From Burkholderiales bacterium Ga0077543 (GTDB lineage: Bacteria > Pseudomonadota > Gammaproteobacteria > Burkholderiales > Burkholderiaceae_C): a stretch of 64,000 nucleotides of DNA. Location: contig LNET01000073.1 of the NCBI GenBank assembly GCA_001464055.1, positions 78,950 to 142,949 on the forward strand. Direction: 5' to 3'. Positions 61,501-64,000 of this stretch are shown here, piece after piece (positions within the stretch are counted from its first letter, which is position 1; every line of letters begins with the position of its first letter). The position numbers and the translations under genes were made by a program. The notes beneath the pieces were generated by a model that saw nothing but the letters and a program-made list of their open reading frames with translations, was not told the DNA's origin and ran no database searches.

Positions 61501-63267
61501 ATGAGCGTTCAGGTCTTCGGAATGGCTGTTTCGCGCGGGGTGGCGATAGGGCGCGCCGTGCTCGTGGCCTCAAGTCGCGTCGATGTTGCCCATTATTTCG
61601 TTGCACCCGACCGCGTGGACAACGAGATAGCACGCCTGCGGCAGGCGAGAGACGCCGTGGCGGGCGAACTGGTGGCATTGAAGCGAGACATGCCCGCCGA
61701 TGTGCCCCATGAGCTGGCGGCGTTGCTCGACGTCCACCTGATGATGCTGCACGACGAAGCTCTGACGGAGGCCACCAAGACCTGGATGCGGGAGAGGCGC
61801 TACAACGCTGAATGGGCGCTTTCGGCCCAACTCGAGGTGCTCGCGCGGCAGTTCGACGACATGGAGGATGCCTACCTCCGCGAACGCAAGGCAGACCTGG
61901 AGCAGGTTGTGGAACGGGTGCTGCGGCAGCTCGCCCAGGACCCGGGCGCCGTGGCCAGCGCGTCACTTCCCCAACCGCTGGGCAGCGATCCCCTTGTCCT
62001 GGTTGCCAACGACGTCGCGCCGGCAGACATGATGCAGTTCAAGCGCAGCGTTTTTACGGGCTTCGTCACGGATGTGGGTGGCCGTACCTCGCACACGGCG
62101 ATCGTGGCCCGCAGTCTCGACATCCCAGCCGTGGTTGGTGCGCGGGAGGCTAGCCGGATGATCCGGCAGGACGATTGGCTGATCATCGATGGCGATGTCG
62201 GTGTCGTGATCGTCAATCCGAGCCCCATCGTGCTGGAGGAGTACCGGTTTCGGCAGCAGCAGAGCGAACTCGAACGTGCACGACTCAATCGCCTGCGCCA
62301 CACGCCCGCTGTGACACTCGATGGCCAGGCTGTTGAGTTGCTTGCCAATATCGAGTCTCCGGGCGACGCGCAGGCGGCCGTCGCGGCGGGTGCTGTAGGC
62401 GTAGGTCTGTTTCGCAGCGAATTTCTGTTCATGAACCGCGGCGGAAACTTGCCGGGCGAGGATGAGCAGTTCGAGGCGTATCGCGAGGCGGTCCTGGCGA
62501 TGCAAGGGCTGCCGGTCACGATCCGCACGGTAGACATCGGTGCGGACAAGCCGATGGATCGCCTGAGCGCGCAGGAGCAACGACACGAGCACGGTTTGAA
62601 TCCCGCATTGGGTCTGCGTGCAATTCGCTGGAGCCTGTCCGAGCCTGCGATGTTCCGGCAGCAGCTTCGGGCGATCCTGCGCGCCAGTGCCTTTGGCAAA
62701 GTACGGATGCTGATCCCGATGGTGGCTCATGTCGGCGAGATGCGTGCGATCTTCGAGGCTATTGCGAAGGCCAAGCAGCAGCTCGACGATGCTGGACGGA
62801 GCTACGGACCCGTCGAAGTTGGAGCCATGATCGAAGTGCCTGCTGCGGCTATCGCGATCGACAGATTTCTGGGTGATTTCGACTTTGTCTCCCTCGGGAC
62901 AAACGATTTGATCCAGTACACGCTGGCCATCGACCGCGCTGACGACGCTGTCGCGCACCTGTACGACCCCTGGCACCCTGCAGTGCTGCAACTGCTGCAT
63001 CACACCATCAGCCGGGCGCAGGCAAGCGGGCGTGGCGTCAGCGTGTGCGGCGAGATGGCCGGTGACCCGTTGTTCACCGAGTTGCTCCTTGCAATGGGCC
63101 TGCGTAGCCTCTCGATGCACCCGGCCAGAATTTCGTCCATCAAGCAGAAGCTGCTTCGCGCCGACACCCGACTGCTTCAGGCGATGCTGCCGCTCGTCAT
63201 GAGTGCGGATCAGCCATACGAAGCCTTGCAGCGGGCATTGGGCGAGGTGACCCGACCAGGCGCCTGA
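61501..63267 (+). CDS. ptsI: PTS Enzyme I
   Basis: 588 aa phosphoenolpyruvate-protein phosphotransferase. Active-site His198 in GGRTSHTAIVARS, PEP-binding LFRSEFLFM and the domain around VCGEMAGDPL. It phosphorylates HPr at His15. Last gene before the rRNA leader; a CAGGCGCCTG palindrome (63257-63266) at its stop is followed by a run of seven T's (63271-63277), a possible terminator. Confidence 0.96.
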   Translation: MSVQVFGMAVSRGVAIGRAVLVASSRVDVAHYFVAPDRVDNEIARLRQARDAVAGELVALKRDMPADVPHELAALLDVHLMMLHDEALTEATKTWMRERRYNAEWALSAQLEVLARQFDDMEDAYLRERKADLEQVVERVLRQLAQDPGAVASASLPQPLGSDPLVLVANDVAPADMMQFKRSVFTGFVTDVGGRTSHTAIVARSLDIPAVVGAREASRMIRQDDWLIIDGDVGVVIVNPSPIVLEEYRFRQQQSELERARLNRLRHTPAVTLDGQAVELLANIESPGDAQAAVAAGAVGVGLFRSEFLFMNRGGNLPGEDEQFEAYREAVLAMQGLPVTIRTVDIGADKPMDRLSAQEQRHEHGLNPALGLRAIRWSLSEPAMFRQQLRAILRASAFGKVRMLIPMVAHVGEMRAIFEAIAKAKQQLDDAGRSYGPVEVGAMIEVPAAAIAIDRFLGDFDFVSLGTNDLIQYTLAIDRADDAVAHLYDPWHPAVLQLLHHTISRAQASGRGVSVCGEMAGDPLFTELLLAMGLRSLSMHPARISSIKQKLLRADTRLLQAMLPLVMSADQPYEALQRALGEVTRPGA

Positions 63268-63277
63268 AACTTTTTTT
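63257..63277 (+). terminator. Weak terminator after ptsI
   Basis: Palindrome CAGGCGCCTG overlaps the ptsI stop; AAAC and seven T's follow. The stem is short and the loop would be minimal, so confidence is low, but the T run is the only one of its kind in the region. Confidence 0.35.
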
Positions 63278-63286
63278 GCCGACCGC

Positions 63287-63316
63287 TTGCGCAGGGAGAA
63301 GGACTGGTGATACAGT
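63287..63316 (+). promoter_or_regulatory. rRNA operon promoter P1
   Basis: TTGCGC (63287-63292), 18-bp spacer, TACAGT (63311-63316). Thirteen bases after the -10 start the leader has TTCGCTGAT. The same set recurs exactly 160 bp downstream at P2, which supports both as real promoters. Confidence 0.5.
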
Positions 63317-63446
63317 CGTGGGCTTCGCTGATCACAAACGGTGGCAGCGGCGGAAAGCGAAAGGCGGCGGCATGAAAATGCCAAAAGCCAAAAGCAAGAA
63401 GCCGATGCAGCAAACGCTGAATGTGAGAAGTAAAGAGACCAAGCAG

Positions 63447-63476
63447 TTGACAAGGTTATGAAAAACATGTCAGAAT
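63447..63476 (+). promoter_or_regulatory. rRNA operon promoter P2
   Basis: TTGACA (63447-63452, perfect -35), 18-bp spacer, CAGAAT (63471-63476, 4/6). The element TTCGCTGAT lies at the same offset (63484) as in P1. About 240 bp before the 16S gene. No UP element is obvious. Confidence 0.6.
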
Positions 63477-63540
63477 CGCGGTCTTCGCTGATAACAAATC
63501 AGCAGCTGAGCAAAGCAGCCAAACGGCAGTGAGCAAAGCA

Positions 63541-63551
63541 GTTCTTTAACA
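63541..63551 (+). promoter_or_regulatory. boxA-like antitermination site
   Basis: GTTCTTTAACA matches the rRNA boxA consensus (TGCTCTTTAACA) at 10 of 11 aligned positions. NusB/NusE bind this element on the nascent leader RNA. Confidence 0.65.
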
Positions 63552-63661
63552 ACATACAGCCGATAAGCGTGGGCGTTTGAAGGCGAGTGCCAGACAACTG
63601 AAGGAATGCGAGAGCAGACCGGAAGAAGTCAGGTCTCATGACCTTAAACGCTCGCGGAAAT

Positions 63662-63687
63662 AGAAATGAAGTTCAGAAATGAAGTTC
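63662..63687 (+). repeat. Two tandem copies of a 13-bp unit in the rRNA leader
   Basis: AGAAATGAAGTTC occurs twice in direct succession (63662-63674 and 63675-63687), about 30 bp before the mature 16S end. It lies in the area where the RNase III stem of pre-16S forms. Confidence 0.8.
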
Positions 63688-63716
63688 TTTTCAATTCCTA
63701 AGAGCAAATCAAGATC

Positions 63717-64000
63717 GAACTGAAGAGTTTGATCCTGGCTCAGATTGAACGCTGGCGGCATGCCTTACACATGCAAGTCGAACGGTAACGCGGGGCAACC
63801 TGGCGACGAGTGGCGAACGGGTGAGTAATACATCGGAACGTGCCCAGTAGTGGGGGATAGCCCGGCGAAAGCCGGATTAATACCGCATACGACCTACGGG
63901 TGAAAGGGGGGGATCGCAAGACCTCTCGCTATTGGAGCGGCCGATGTCAGATTAGGTAGTTGGTGGGGTAAAGGCCCACCAAGCCGACGATCTGTAGCTG
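63717..64000 (+). rRNA. rrs: 16S ribosomal RNA, 5' part (cut by window edge)
   Basis: TGAAGAGTTTGATCCTGGCT begins at 63721, equal to E. coli 16S position 5, so the mature 5' end is near 63717. The first ~284 nt are present, with GGCGGCATGCCTTACACATG (20 nt), GAGTGGCGAACGGGTGAG and AGCCGACGATCTGTAGCTG at the edge. The short V1 and the V2 sequence fit Burkholderiales. The leader (63268-63716) has no gene; a 61-residue frame in it is not credible. Confidence 0.97.

Noticed and set aside
63276..63461. 61-residue frame in the rRNA leader
   Set aside because: It lies between and over the two rrn promoters, has no ribosome site and is Lys-rich by chance.

Overview
The window is GC-rich DNA from a betaproteobacterium, most likely order Burkholderiales (Rubrivivax / Leptothrix / Ideonella-like). 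The evidence is the 16S rRNA 5' end at the right edge, the betaproteobacterial gene blocks (bamE-dapB-exbB-exbD divergent from fur, leuS-lptE-holA, lptD-surA-rsmA, EIIA-ptsH-ptsI) and consistently high GC. It is chromosomal core with accessory genes between the blocks. I saw no prophage, insertion sequence, CRISPR array or tRNA gene.

Layout. 1-8.2 kb: end of a flavin oxidoreductase, then a minus-strand minor-pilin operon, pilE-fimT-pilV-pilW-pilX-pilY1. 8.3-13.8 kb: a lipid locus with a minus-strand operon psd / GT28 glycosyltransferase / PlcP-like metallophosphoesterase, a divergent membrane-anchored class III aminotransferase, and a histidine-rich membrane protein. The last gene is preceded by an array of seven PhoB-type half-sites and the aminotransferase by a two-half-site Pho box, so I read this as a phosphate-starvation lipid-remodelling locus. 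13.9-16.8 kb: ABC exporter and divergent LysR regulator. 16.9-19.2 kb: two fasciclin-domain proteins. 19.3-25.2 kb: amgK, lptD, surA, rsmA (envelope biogenesis and 16S rRNA methylation). 25.3-26.4 kb: secreted barnase-like RNase and barstar, ending in a perfect palindrome. 26.6-32.0 kb: malic enzyme maeB and a divergent DctS/DctR-like two-component system. 32.0-34.0 kb: thiL-pgpA-pncC. 34.2-37.9 kb: lipoprotein with seven Ig-like repeats. 37.9-43.1 kb: ghrA, then leuS-lptE-holA on the minus strand. 43.2-48.2 kb: subtilisin-like protease with ten EGFLLS repeats and a GGDEF-EAL protein, both opposite to their flanking blocks. 48.1-50.7 kb: bamE-dapB-exbB-exbD. 50.7-55.4 kb: fur-oxidoreductase-cupin, GT4 glycosyltransferase, proA. 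55.5-60.7 kb: lemA-like, ruvA, DUF4197, a degenerate kinase/receiver protein, a CoA-transferase and a small lipoprotein. 60.8-63.3 kb: EIIA-HPr-EI. 63.3-64 kb: rRNA operon leader with two near-identical promoters exactly 160 bp apart, then the first ~284 nt of 16S rRNA.

How the genes work together. Most of the window serves the cell envelope: LPS transport (LptD, LptE), outer-membrane assembly (SurA, BamE), peptidoglycan recycling (AmgK), phospholipid synthesis and possible remodelling (PgpA, Psd, PlcP-like, GT28), type IV pili and large secreted repeat proteins. The most original element is the Pho-controlled lipid locus. The subtilase hexapeptide tract and the degenerate signalling protein at 57.4-58.6 kb are the next best leads. 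All assignments were made by reading motifs and context; no database search was run.
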